From Phycisphaerales bacterium (GTDB lineage: Bacteria; Planctomycetota; Phycisphaerae; Phycisphaerales; JAGLTS01), in contig JAGLTS010000079.1 in the NCBI GenBank assembly GCA_023135165.1, forward strand, positions 1 through 37,603: 37,603 nt of DNA, read 5' to 3'. Position numbers and translations under genes: made by a program. The notes beneath the pieces were generated by a model. That model made no database searches and was not told where the DNA came from. It saw only the letters and a program-made list of their open reading frames with translations. This document shows, one piece after another, positions 8,334 to 15,903 of this stretch (the stretch's first letter is position 1; each line of letters begins with the position of its first letter).

Positions 8334-10244
8334 CTACGACGGCGGATCGTCACCGTCCCCGTCACCATCATCTTGGTCATCATCGTCGCTCGACAAACGG
8401 CTCAGCAGATCCCGACGCCGGTTCACGACGATCCTGCTGGTACCGCGCGTGATGTACTCCTGGACCTCCTCGAGCGTGAGCTTCGACCCCCCGTGAATGA
8501 GCCGAACAATGCGTTCCGGGCCGATCTCGTCCCCCTTGTCATCGGTCTGTCGTTCGACCAGCAGCGTCATCAACTCGTTCGGGTCGTCGGGCTGATCCGG
8601 CATCTCACCCGGCTCGATCTGTTGCCTCGGCCCGATGCCCGGGTCGCCGATGCCCTCCCACATCAGTGACAGATTGCGCACGAGGTCGTCAGGGGCATTG
8701 TCAGCACCGTCGAGCGAACCGTCCGCGTGAACATACGACGCATAAGCGTTGAACCGACTCCGGTTGTGATCGCCAAGCCACTCGGTCCACGGTGTGACCA
8801 CACCTCCGCGGAAGAGGCCGTGGTTATCCTCTCGCACCGATGCGTACAGTTCGCCGCCTGGGGTCAGATAGGGGATCAACAGTGCTGCATCGTTCGCGGG
8901 GAACATCGGGTGGACGCTCAGGCAGGATGCGCGCGTCATCAGCCGATCCCATGACCACTCAGCGACGATCCGCACCGGGCTCGCCTCCGCGAGGTCGACC
9001 GACTCCCAACTCCCGTGTGCCCCGATCTCATCCCCATACGCCAGGTCGAAACCGAGCGATCCAAGCCCCTGCAACTGCGCCATGGCCTGGTTCCACTCCG
9101 CCGGATCGCTCAGATCCCGCGTCTGGATTTGGCCAGTGACGATCTTCCGTGATGGACGCACAAAGGCCAAGACAGGGATATCCGGATGCTCGTCGTGAAT
9201 CCGATCGATCAGGTCAGGCAGGCTCCCGTCGAGCGACTGCTCAAGGTCAAGCGCATCGGGGTTGAACTCGAGATGGTCCTCGAGCTGCTCCATCTGTGCC
9301 CATACGCCGATGCAACCGATGTTCAGATTGCGGTCATCGTGCAGTTCGAGCAGGTCGTTCCACACCTCGCCAAGCGTGTTCTCCCATGTGGATCCTGGCT
9401 CGAAGTCCCGCGTGCCCCAGTAGTCGTATGCATGGTTGTTCCGCATGTTGTGGGCGGTCATCGGGCCGAGCCGATCGTAGCGCACGGGTCCGTCACGGAG
9501 GGCTTGGTGCTGCTGGTAAGGACGAAGCACCTCTCTCCATTGGGCAGCCCCCTCGGAGAAGCGGATCGTCAGATCGAACTCCTTGTGGACGCCCGCTTCG
9601 CAAGCATCGACCAGCCCGATGTTGAGTTGCGCCGCAGGCGTCGTGCTCTGCGTCGGCCAGAGCTGCAGATCCACCGCCTCGCCGACGTTGGTCATGGCTG
9701 CGAAGCCGATGGTGTGCTGGCTGTCCCACAGCGCGTAGACCGGTGCGAACGGCACGGGAACGAAGCCCCGGCCTGGATAAGGGTATCGCTCTCCCATCTC
9801 ATCCAGCGGGATGATGTCCTTGATGTGACCGGCCCAAGCTGGGTGAAGCGCGCGGATCTGCCCTTGGTATCCGAACTGGCCCAGGTAGACCTCCACATCC
9901 TCCCGACCGGCCCCGTCGACCGTGACGTGAACATCCAGGCCGTTCTCGACCGGGATGAAGCGGACCTGGACGTCGCTGCCTGACTCGACCATCCTGTAGC
10001 GAACCGTATCTCCTTCCACGGAAACGACGTGGGCGAAGACGACGGTAGCCCGCCGGTCTCCCGTGGCCGTGCAAAGCAGTTCGCGGTTGTGCCAGCGCAC
10101 CTCGTCCAGTGCACCGTTGGATGCCAGGGCGATCGTGGGGATGTCGGCGCTCCCCGCCAGCATGCATGCAGCCACAAGGTTCACCAGCACGGTCAACCTC
10201 CTCCATCCAACGCCCAGTCCTGACGGCGGGTAACGGACCGCCAT
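8334..10244 (-). CDS. Large secreted protein of unknown family with acidic tail
   Basis: 636 residues from ATG 10244 (an in-frame GTG lies 42 nt upstream). The N-terminal segment WRRLTVLVNLVAACMLAGS is a signal peptide, probably cleaved near residue 37. A beta-rich region (about 45-245) follows, then a region that reads like a TIM barrel (about 275-500): LNIGCIGVWAQMEQL, IPVLAFVRPSRK, LGFDLAYGDEIGAHG, IVAEWSWD. Its aromatic and acidic residues recall glycoside hydrolases, but I cannot assign a CAZy family. The C-terminal ~45 residues end in a run of Asp/Gly (DDDDQDDGDGDGDD), possibly calcium-binding or disordered. The ribosome site is weak (GGAAC). It is followed at 203 bp by the S9-like gene on the same strand. 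Confidence 0.65.
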   Translation of the reverse strand: MAVRYPPSGLGVGWRRLTVLVNLVAACMLAGSADIPTIALASNGALDEVRWHNRELLCTATGDRRATVVFAHVVSVEGDTVRYRMVESGSDVQVRFIPVENGLDVHVTVDGAGREDVEVYLGQFGYQGQIRALHPAWAGHIKDIIPLDEMGERYPYPGRGFVPVPFAPVYALWDSQHTIGFAAMTNVGEAVDLQLWPTQSTTPAAQLNIGLVDACEAGVHKEFDLTIRFSEGAAQWREVLRPYQQHQALRDGPVRYDRLGPMTAHNMRNNHAYDYWGTRDFEPGSTWENTLGEVWNDLLELHDDRNLNIGCIGVWAQMEQLEDHLEFNPDALDLEQSLDGSLPDLIDRIHDEHPDIPVLAFVRPSRKIVTGQIQTRDLSDPAEWNQAMAQLQGLGSLGFDLAYGDEIGAHGSWESVDLAEASPVRIVAEWSWDRLMTRASCLSVHPMFPANDAALLIPYLTPGGELYASVREDNHGLFRGGVVTPWTEWLGDHNRSRFNAYASYVHADGSLDGADNAPDDLVRNLSLMWEGIGDPGIGPRQQIEPGEMPDQPDDPNELMTLLVERQTDDKGDEIGPERIVRLIHGGSKLTLEEVQEYITRGTSRIVVNRRRDLLSRLSSDDDDQDDGDGDGDDPPS

Positions 10245-10420
10245 CGTTCCGCAGCGCTTATCGGCCGGGCTCCCCGAACTGTTCACCCAAGTTGCCTAAC
10301 TTCCTGTCGCCACGCCACTTAGCGTGCGGGTTCCGTGGTCTTGCACGGCCGTGACGCCTGTGCCGATCGCTAAGACCCGCCCCGACCATCGAACATTCTC
10401 CGGCTCACGCCACGCTGGGG

Positions 10421-10450
10421 TTGCAGCAACAGCCCAAAGGCCGGTACACT
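10421..10450 (+). promoter_or_regulatory. Putative sigma-70-type promoter of rpsL-rpsG
   Basis: TTGCAG (10421-10426), an 18-bp spacer and TACACT (10445-10450) match the housekeeping consensus at 4/6 and 4/6. The predicted transcript would begin near 10457 and carry a leader of about 80 nt before rpsL. It is the best promoter match in the 291-bp gap between the divergent genes (10245-10535). No other gene is seen in that gap. Confidence 0.5.
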
Positions 10451-10535
10451 CCCCCGCTCAATCGGCCGTGACGACTCACGCAGGTGGGGCTGCGCGCCGG
10501 TTGGACCGTTTGTCCCTACTTCACACGAGGCCTCA

Positions 10536-10907
10536 ATGCCCACCATCAATCAGCTCATCCGCAAACCGCGCAAGACACCCACGTCCAAGAGCAAGGTCGT
10601 CGACCTGGACCAGTGCCCGCAGCGCCGCGGCGTGTGCCTGCAAGTCCGCACCGTGACCCCCAAGAAGCCCAACTCCGCGCTTCGCAAGGTCGCCCGTGTT
10701 CGTCTTTCCAATGGTAAGGAAATCACCGCATACATCGGCGGCGAAGGACACAACCTCCAGGAGCACTCCATCGTGCTCGTCCGAGGCGGCAGGGTCCGTG
10801 ACTTGCCCGGCGTGCGATACCACGTCATCCGCGGATCGCTCGATACGCTCGGCGTCCCCAACAGGAAAAAGGGCCGATCCAAGTACGGCACGAAACGCGG
10901 CAAGTAA
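10536..10907 (+). CDS. rpsL: 30S ribosomal protein uS12
   Basis: 123 residues, the usual length. Starts [13 protein letters not shown] and carries the invariant [10 protein letters not shown] loop and the GVRYHVIRG segment next to the decoding centre; it ends [13 protein letters not shown]. uS12 lines the 30S A-site and monitors codon-anticodon pairing. The lysine positions at which streptomycin-resistance mutations occur in other bacteria carry the ordinary lysine (PKKPNS). It is the first gene of an rpsL-rpsG pair; a moderate ribosome site (GAGG) lies 5 nt before the ATG. The str-operon partners fusA and tuf do not follow rpsG. Confidence 0.98.
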   Translation: MPTINQLIRKPRKTPTSKSKVVDLDQCPQRRGVCLQVRTVTPKKPNSALRKVARVRLSNGKEITAYIGGEGHNLQEHSIVLVRGGRVRDLPGVRYHVIRGSLDTLGVPNRKKGRSKYGTKRGK

Positions 10908-10969
10908 CAACAATCGCGGCGTGCATCCGCGCCACGCGCGCTGTGCGCCACATCCGTTCGGCAAGTAAT

Positions 10970-11036
10970 CAGCGAAGAAAAGCCAACTTTCGCTGGTGAA
11001 CAAGGCCTGCCCACGCAGGCAGATGAGCCAAAGGAG
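10970..11036 (+). promoter_or_regulatory. rpsL-rpsG intercistronic hairpins and rpsG ribosome binding site
   Basis: The 134-nt spacer contains two perfect stems: CAGCGAA (10970-10976) with TTCGCTG (10989-10995), and GCCTGC (11005-11010) with GCAGGC (11015-11020). A strong AAAGGAG follows five bases before ATG 11042. In E. coli the same intercistronic region is bound by S7 for translational feedback. A comparable role here is inference from position and structure. Confidence 0.45.
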
Positions 11037-11041
11037 ACATC

Positions 11042-11536
11042 ATGGCTGGTCGAATCACCAAATCAGAACAACAGCTTCGCCCTGATCCGCGCTATGGCAG
11101 CAAGACGCTGGCGAAGTTCATCAACTGCGTGATGTGGGCTGGCAAGAAGGCGGTCGCGCAGCGCGTCGTCTATAACGCGTTCGACGAGATCGAACGCAGG
11201 CTCGAAAAGGAAACCGATCCTGAGAAGCCAGAGAACGCGATGGAGGTCTTCGAGCGCGCGATCGCGAATGTCACGCCGGTCGTCGAGGTCCGCTCCAAGC
11301 GTGTCGGCGGCGCTAACTATCAGGTTCCCATCCAAGTGACGCGGCGTCGTCAGCAGAGTTTGTCCTTCCGTTGGATCATCCAGGCTGCCCGCAAAGAGCG
11401 TGGTCAGCCGATGCACAAAAGGCTCGCGCGTGAGCTGTGGGATGCAGCTCGCAACGAAGGCAAGGCGATGAATCTGCGTGAGCAGACCCACCGCATGGCC
11501 GAGGCCAACAAGGCCTTCGCGCACTTCGCCTGGTAA
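11042..11536 (+). CDS. rpsG: 30S ribosomal protein uS7
   Basis: 164 residues, near the bacterial length of 155-180. Conserved features: LRPDPRYGSKTLAKFINCVM near the start, GKKAVAQRVVYNAF, the NVTPVVEVRSKRVGGANYQV region with the RVGGANYQVP signature, and the LSFRWIIQAAR helix. uS7 nucleates assembly of the 30S head by binding the 3' domain of 16S rRNA. Strong AAAGGAG ribosome site. The gene is followed by 430 bp without a gene rather than by fusA. Confidence 0.98.
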   Translation: MAGRITKSEQQLRPDPRYGSKTLAKFINCVMWAGKKAVAQRVVYNAFDEIERRLEKETDPEKPENAMEVFERAIANVTPVVEVRSKRVGGANYQVPIQVTRRRQQSLSFRWIIQAARKERGQPMHKRLARELWDAARNEGKAMNLREQTHRMAEANKAFAHFAW

Positions 11537-11591
11537 TCTAGGCAAGCCACACACGAGGAATTCGGGCATCGCGCGCGCACGGTTCGCTCGG

Positions 11592-11700
11592 TTTTGTGTT
11601 ATCGGACTAGAGTTTTGAGCGAGTTTGGGCCGGTTTTGGCGAGTTTCGGCGCGTTTTCGATCAGTTTCGATCGATTTGGGTCGGTTTTGAGCGACATTTT
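11592..11700. other. Phased T-tracts, predicted intrinsically curved DNA
   Basis: T-tracts of 3-4 bases lie at 11592-95, 11613-16, 11624-26, 11634-37, 11644-46, 11654-57, 11665-67, 11675-77, 11685-88 and 11697-700. The mean centre-to-centre step from the second to the last is 10.5 bp, and the first is two turns (21 bp) away. A-tracts repeated in phase with the helix bend DNA. The stretch has no credible gene and is strongly G+T-rich on the plus strand compared with its surroundings. It lies within the 430-bp gap (11537-11966) between rpsG and the TPR gene. Whether it serves as a transcription, nucleoid-protein or replication element cannot be told from the sequence. Confidence 0.6.
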
Positions 11701-11856
11701 GAGGCTCGCTCGGGACCGCGCGCGCATCGGGGCGGCGGTCCGCCGACATCGGCGACCATCGCCGGTTCCGTGCGCGCCGGACCGGATGTCCAAGACCGTG
11801 CGCCGCCTCCGCCCCACATAGCCTGCACACGCGCACACTTGCACGACTCACGTACT

Positions 11857-11875
11857 CCGGGTTCACAGAACCCGG
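11857..11875 (-). terminator. Hairpin 3' of the TPR gene, possible terminator
   Basis: CCGGGTTC (11857-11864) and GAACCCGG (11868-11875) form an 8-bp perfect stem with a 3-nt loop, about 90 bp downstream of the stop at 11967 on the minus strand. No T-run follows, so intrinsic termination is uncertain. Confidence 0.4.
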
Positions 11876-11966
11876 CTCCGTTCATTGCCGCAATGCGCGT
11901 CATCCGTTCACCTTCGCTGCCGCCTGCGCAATGAGGAGCAACACGGCGCGTCGTGCGGAGCGCAGT

Positions 11967-13310
11967 TCAATCCAGGTCGTCGAGCCACGATTGCAGCTTC
12001 GCAACCATCTGCGGCATGCCGATCTGCTCGAAGAGATCGCGCGACTTCATCCAGAGTTCGCGAGCTGTTTGCCCGTCGCCGCGCGTCCTCGCAATCAGGC
12101 CGAGGTTGCCGTATTGGTTAGCCATGCCTTCGAGGCGTCCGAGCTCCTCGTTGATCTCTAGCGCCTTGCGGAGCAGCGTCTCGGCTTCATCCAGGTCGCC
12201 TCGCGTCCTCGCGATCAGGCCGAGGTTGCCGTAGGTAGTAGCCATGCCTTCGGGGCTTCCGAGCTTCTCGTTGATCTCTAGCGCCTTGCGGAGCAGCGTC
12301 GCGGCTTCATCCAGGTCGCCGCGCGTCATCGCGATCAGGCCGAGGTTGCCGTAGTCCGCAGCCATGCCTTCGAGGCGTCCGAGCTTCTTCTCAATCTCCA
12401 GCGACCTGCGGTGCAGCGTCTCGGCTTCATCCAGGTCGCCGCGTGTCCTCGCGATCAGGCCGAGGTTGCCGTACTGACTGGCCATGCCTTCGAGGCGTCC
12501 GAGCTTCTCTTCAATCTCCAGCGATTTGCGGTGCAGCGTCTGGGCTTCCTCCAGTTCGCCGCGCGTCATCGCGATCAGGCCGAGGTTGCCGTAGTCCGCA
12601 GCCATGCCTTTGAGGCGTCCGAGCTTTTCGTTGATCTCCAGGGCCTTGCGGTGCAGCGTCTCGGCTTCCTCCAGTTCGCCGCGCGTCATCGCGATCAGGC
12701 CGAGGTTGCCGTATTCGGCGGCCATGCCTTCGAGTCGTCCGAGCTTCTCGTTGATCTCCAGCGCCTTGCGGTGCAATGTCTCGGCTTCATCCAGGTCGCC
12801 GCGCGTCTGAGCGATCAGGCCGAGCTTGCCGAAGGCAATGGCCTGCCACTCGTGATCGTCACCGGTCAGATCGAGGATGCGGCGGTATCCGGCCTCAGCG
12901 TCATCGAGGCGCCCCGTCAGGCGATCGATGTGACTGCGGCGATTGATAGCGTCTAGGTCGTCTGGAACGAACTTCAGGATGGCATCCAGCCGGCTCTCCG
13001 CTTCGGCGATATCGCCCTGAAGAAACGAGATGACGGCAATCTCGCGGCAGTGCTCTGCATAGTCAGCAATCTCCTCCTTGATGCGCCTGCCAATGCGGTC
13101 CGCTTCGGTGATTAGCACATCTTTGACGGCCTCGATCTTGCCGCTCTGTCGCGCCTCCGTCAATGCACGTGCGGCATCGTCGTCTCCCTGCTCTGCAAGA
13201 GTCTGAAGTCTGTTGAGCGATCCACGGATCTGGTGGACTGTCGACTCGTCAACTTCGAGCGCGTCAATTGCACTGCTGCGAACCGTATTGTCTTGGTCGG
13301 ATTCTGTCAT
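11967..13310 (-). CDS. TPR-repeat protein (kinesin-light-chain-like 40-residue repeats)
   Basis: 447 residues. Residues 1-110 are a charged helical region. After it come TPR-like helix pairs, of which six or seven are almost identical 40-residue units of the form YGNLGLIAMTRGELEEAETL, then HRKALEINEKLGRLEGMA. The final unit runs into a C-terminal helix ending QSWLDDLD. These units match the TPR_12/kinesin-light-chain class and form a protein-binding superhelix; there is no catalytic domain and no signal peptide, so it is cytosolic. It follows the membrane/coiled-coil gene by 22 bp on the same strand, so the two are probably co-expressed and may interact. The start ATG 13310 lacks a clear ribosome site. 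Partner and process are unknown. Confidence 0.85.
   Translation of the reverse strand: MTESDQDNTVRSSAIDALEVDESTVHQIRGSLNRLQTLAEQGDDDAARALTEARQSGKIEAVKDVLITEADRIGRRIKEEIADYAEHCREIAVISFLQGDIAEAESRLDAILKFVPDDLDAINRRSHIDRLTGRLDDAEAGYRRILDLTGDDHEWQAIAFGKLGLIAQTRGDLDEAETLHRKALEINEKLGRLEGMAAEYGNLGLIAMTRGELEEAETLHRKALEINEKLGRLKGMAADYGNLGLIAMTRGELEEAQTLHRKSLEIEEKLGRLEGMASQYGNLGLIARTRGDLDEAETLHRRSLEIEKKLGRLEGMAADYGNLGLIAMTRGDLDEAATLLRKALEINEKLGSPEGMATTYGNLGLIARTRGDLDEAETLLRKALEINEELGRLEGMANQYGNLGLIARTRGDGQTARELWMKSRDLFEQIGMPQMVAKLQSWLDDLD
12121..12840. repeat. Tandem 120-bp DNA repeats inside the TPR gene
   Basis: The sequence beginning GCCATGCCTT recurs at exact 120-bp steps (about 12121, 12241, 12361, 12481, 12601 and 12721), with only a few substitutions per unit and no length change. 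Identity persists at synonymous positions, which points to recent duplication or gene conversion rather than selection on protein alone. Confidence 0.9.
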
Positions 13311-13332
13311 CGTTGTATCGCGCAGAGGTCTT

Positions 13333-14157
13333 CTAGTCTTCTGTAAGGTCAGTTTCCGGCTCGTGTTTCTTTCGTAGGACAGCGTGGCTCTCGCACAACT
13401 CCCGCACTAGGAGATCAACTGTCTCGCCGCTGAGGGGGCCGGTGCCGGAGCCTCCCGAGGTCGAAACACCCGGCTTCTGCTTCTCAAGCGTGGACGTGAT
13501 TGTGCGGCGCGTCTTCTCATGTTCCGCCTGGTTCTGCACATGGTGCGCCTCAAGCTTCTCTTCGATGCGCTGCAGACCGGTGGTCTGCTCTTCAAGTTCG
13601 GTGACGATGTCGCGAACGAGGTCGTGGATCTCGCGCCCACGACGATCGTTGGTCCACGCGAGAATCTCGGTGATTTCGCGATGCTCATCGAAGTCGGCCT
13701 TCAGGAATTCAAGCTGCTCTTTCGATGCGTTCTCTGCAAGGGCCGTGAGGATCTCTTCGTAGAGTTCTGGCCGCAGTGTGGCGTCGGCATCGCCCTGTGC
13801 GCCAGCCAGAGCATCAGCAACGTCACCCTTTACGAGATCATCAAGATCGACCTTTAACTCGATCGTACCGTCGCGGATGTCCTCGAGGATGTCCGCCGCA
13901 GTCCTGGATCTGTCTTCGATGGCAATGATCCGTTCGGCGAACGCCTGCTGCTGCTCGCTGGTGACGCGCATGCGGAGCCAGCCAAGGCAGCCTGCAATCC
14001 CCAGCAGAGGAAGCACGATCTGCGGCTGAATGATGGCGAGTGCGGCTGGGCCCCCGATGGCAATCGCCCCCAGCGCACTGCCCATGGTGCCGGCTGTGAT
14101 CGTGGACAGACGGCTGAGCGCACTGGCGACGGCAAGGGGTGCGGGTGCCCCAGACAT
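13333..14157 (-). CDS. Membrane/coiled-coil protein of unknown function, partner of TPR gene
   Basis: 274 residues from ATG 14157. A hydrophobic stretch at about 20-62 (TITAGTMGSALGAIAIGGPA, then IIQPQIVLPLLGIAGCLGWL) gives two probable membrane helices. About 170 residues of charged, mostly helical sequence follow, with coiled-coil character (VTELEEQTTGLQRIEEKLEA) and a Gly/Ser-rich linker (STSGGSGTGPLSGE) before a short C-terminal helix. I do not recognise a domain. The frame stays open 138 nt further upstream, but that part is low-complexity Thr/Pro sequence encoded by the G-rich tract; TATACT lies just before ATG 14157, so the message may have a very short leader. It is 22 bp ahead of the TPR gene, suggesting a membrane scaffold plus adaptor. 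Confidence 0.65.
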   Translation of the reverse strand: MSGAPAPLAVASALSRLSTITAGTMGSALGAIAIGGPAALAIIQPQIVLPLLGIAGCLGWLRMRVTSEQQQAFAERIIAIEDRSRTAADILEDIRDGTIELKVDLDDLVKGDVADALAGAQGDADATLRPELYEEILTALAENASKEQLEFLKADFDEHREITEILAWTNDRRGREIHDLVRDIVTELEEQTTGLQRIEEKLEAHHVQNQAEHEKTRRTITSTLEKQKPGVSTSGGSGTGPLSGETVDLLVRELCESHAVLRKKHEPETDLTED

Positions 14158-14176
14158 GGGGGGAGTATACCTGCGC

Positions 14177-14205
14177 GGGGCAGTGGGGGCGGTGGGGGTG
14201 GTGGG
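14177..14205 (+). other. G-quadruplex motif upstream of the membrane/coiled-coil gene
   Basis: Four G-runs (14177-80, 14185-89, 14194-98, 14203-05) are separated by 4-nt loops, fitting the G3+N1-7 quadruplex rule. More G-runs follow at 14212-14 and around 14250. They lie on the template strand 20-50 bp upstream of ATG 14157. Confidence 0.5.
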
Positions 14206-14262
14206 TTTCGTGGGTCCGCCGGAGGCGGATTTCGCTACGCTCAAGGTGGTGGGGGTTCGTTC

Positions 14263-14335
14263 CCGGTTCCGTGGAACGGCGGCGACGCGCATCACCTGGT
14301 CATCGGGCGAGCCCGGCTCGGCACGAGCCGGCTGG
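14263..14335. repeat. Dispersed ~73-bp repeat, copy 1
   Basis: This segment aligns without gaps to 18207-18279 with about nine mismatches. It contains an identical GGTTCCGTGGAACGGCGG start and an identical 20-bp hairpin part (CCCGGCTCGGCACGAGCCGG). Read on the minus strand the hairpin stem is CCGGCTCG/CGAGCCGG with a 3-nt loop, and GTTCC/GGAAC makes a second small stem. It lies 170 bp past the stop of the inositol cytidylyltransferase gene. The rest of the 348-bp gap (14158-14505) holds the G-rich tract and nothing else I can identify. Confidence 0.85.
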
Positions 14336-14505
14336 CGTGGCTGATCGAGTGATCGCCGGGTTCACCCACCGCTGGAGTCGTCAAACCAGCGCCCGCCGCC
14401 TGCGCCAAGACAAGCAACACGCGCGAGGTGCAGAGGCAGAAGGAGCGGCGGATGCGTCCACCTTAATGTACTTACCGCTTTTTTCGCCCGACTTGGTGAG
14501 TTGCA

Positions 14506-15903
14506 TCACGTTCGTCGCTCCACCAAACCGCTTCTTTTCCATCCTCTCATCAGCACGCCGATCACGCAGAGGTGGGTCAAAGCACCAGCGATCATGAGTG
14601 CTTCAAATGGTCGGTCCACAACGGCTCCGAGGCAAATGATGAAGACTCTGAGATCACGGCGCTTCAGGCGGTTGAGGACATCGTTCGGGTAGGGCTCGCC
14701 GGTCCGGATGCCGAACTCCTTCGTCACGTAGCTGGCCAGGATGAATCCGAAGGCCGCGAGGAATCCGATGATCCACGGGAACGGGCCTGGATGCACCGCA
14801 GCGTATGCAAACGTAACTGCAAGGGTGACGGCCATGTCCGCGTACCGGTCCAGCACTGTGTCGAGCCATGCCCCTCGTGGTGAACTCAGGTGCTTGAGGC
14901 GAGCGACCTCGCCGTCGCAGCCGTCAATAACCGATGCGGCTTGAACCAGGAGGCCGCCGAGGATACCGGTGGCGAATAGGCCCACCGACAGCAGACCTGC
15001 GCCAACCAGAGAGATCAGAAAGCTAATGACGGTGATCTGATTCGGTGTAATTCCCGTCGTCGCTAGGTGGGCGGAAAGACGCGTGGAAAGGGGGCGATTC
15101 AGTCGCAGGGAGATGTAGCCGTCCTCGCTACCCTTGGTGAGCGATGCCAGCAGCCGCCGTCTCGCCTCGCCGAACGCCTCGGGTGTATCAACATCGATCC
15201 AGTCTTCACCAGTCACATCAATGGCATTGACCTTGCCGGCTTCGGCAAGATCGCGCACACCGTCAGTCAGCGAATACTTCTCTTGTTCATGTGCTCGCGT
15301 CAAAGCGCTGAACAGGGCATCGGTGCAGAAGAATACTCCTGTGTCCGCGGCATCCCATTCTTCGAGGCTCTTGCCAATGCATACAACACGATCATCGGAA
15401 GTCGCAACCTTGGTCACATCATCAACATCGAATACCCCCGTCTTGTTGCGATCCACGGCAAGAGATACCTCACCCTGCTCCGGGCGGGCCAGGAGGATTT
15501 GCTCGATCAGCGATGGTGCGATCAGGTGATCGGACATCGTGAGCAGGAAGGGAGCATCGTCCAGCTTCGTAGCGGCTGCCAGGGCGCTCGCACCGTTGCC
15601 AAGTTTCCAATCCTGGGCAATGACAAAATCGATGTCGCAATGGCGGCGAGCAGCGATCTCCTGGTAGTGGGCACGGACTTGGTCGGCTTCATGACCGAGG
15701 ACGACGAGGAACCGATGAATGCCTGCGGCGTTGCAGGCTGTGATCGTCCGCTCGGCCAGGGACAGGCCCAGCAGTTTTACGGCAGGCTTGGGTGTGCCGT
15801 TGCGAATCCGCGCGAGGCGTGAACCTTCGCCGGCCGCGAGGATCACGGCGATCGGCGGCGTGTTCGAGTCCGTATCAGGTAGTCGCGTCGGTGAGTGCTT
15901 CAA
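14506..15903 (-). CDS. Bifunctional CTP:inositol-1-phosphate cytidylyltransferase / CDP-inositol phosphotransferase (IPCT-DIPPS-like)
   Basis: 465 residues. Residues 18-250 form a nucleotidyltransferase domain: VILAAGEGSRL, KPAVKLLGL, the GNGASALAAA segment and FLLTMSDH, a pattern typical of IPCT. Residues 265-460 are a CDP-alcohol phosphatidyltransferase domain with the full DG-x2-AR-x8-G-x3-D-x3-D signature (DGEVAR ... GAWLDTVLDRYAD) and about six membrane helices. This fusion is known from archaea and some bacteria, where it makes CDP-inositol and joins it to inositol-1-P to give di-myo-inositol-1,3'-phosphate-1'-phosphate, the precursor of the solute DIP. Neighbouring genes supply inositol phosphate and a phosphatase. 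The only plausible start is TTG 15903, giving a 29-bp overlap with the upstream gene. An alternative acceptor (lipid or glycerol) cannot be excluded. Confidence 0.8.
   Translation of the reverse strand: MKHSPTRLPDTDSNTPPIAVILAAGEGSRLARIRNGTPKPAVKLLGLSLAERTITACNAAGIHRFLVVLGHEADQVRAHYQEIAARRHCDIDFVIAQDWKLGNGASALAAATKLDDAPFLLTMSDHLIAPSLIEQILLARPEQGEVSLAVDRNKTGVFDVDDVTKVATSDDRVVCIGKSLEEWDAADTGVFFCTDALFSALTRAHEQEKYSLTDGVRDLAEAGKVNAIDVTGEDWIDVDTPEAFGEARRRLLASLTKGSEDGYISLRLNRPLSTRLSAHLATTGITPNQITVISFLISLVGAGLLSVGLFATGILGGLLVQAASVIDGCDGEVARLKHLSSPRGAWLDTVLDRYADMAVTLAVTFAYAAVHPGPFPWIIGFLAAFGFILASYVTKEFGIRTGEPYPNDVLNRLKRRDLRVFIICLGAVVDRPFEALMIAGALTHLCVIGVLMRGWKRSGLVERRT

Noticed and set aside
11063-11866. 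267-codon minus-strand frame over rpsG and the T-tract region
   Set aside because: Covers a certain ribosomal protein gene on the other strand; its repetitive Gln/Asn/Arg/Pro part is just the translation of the phased T-tracts.
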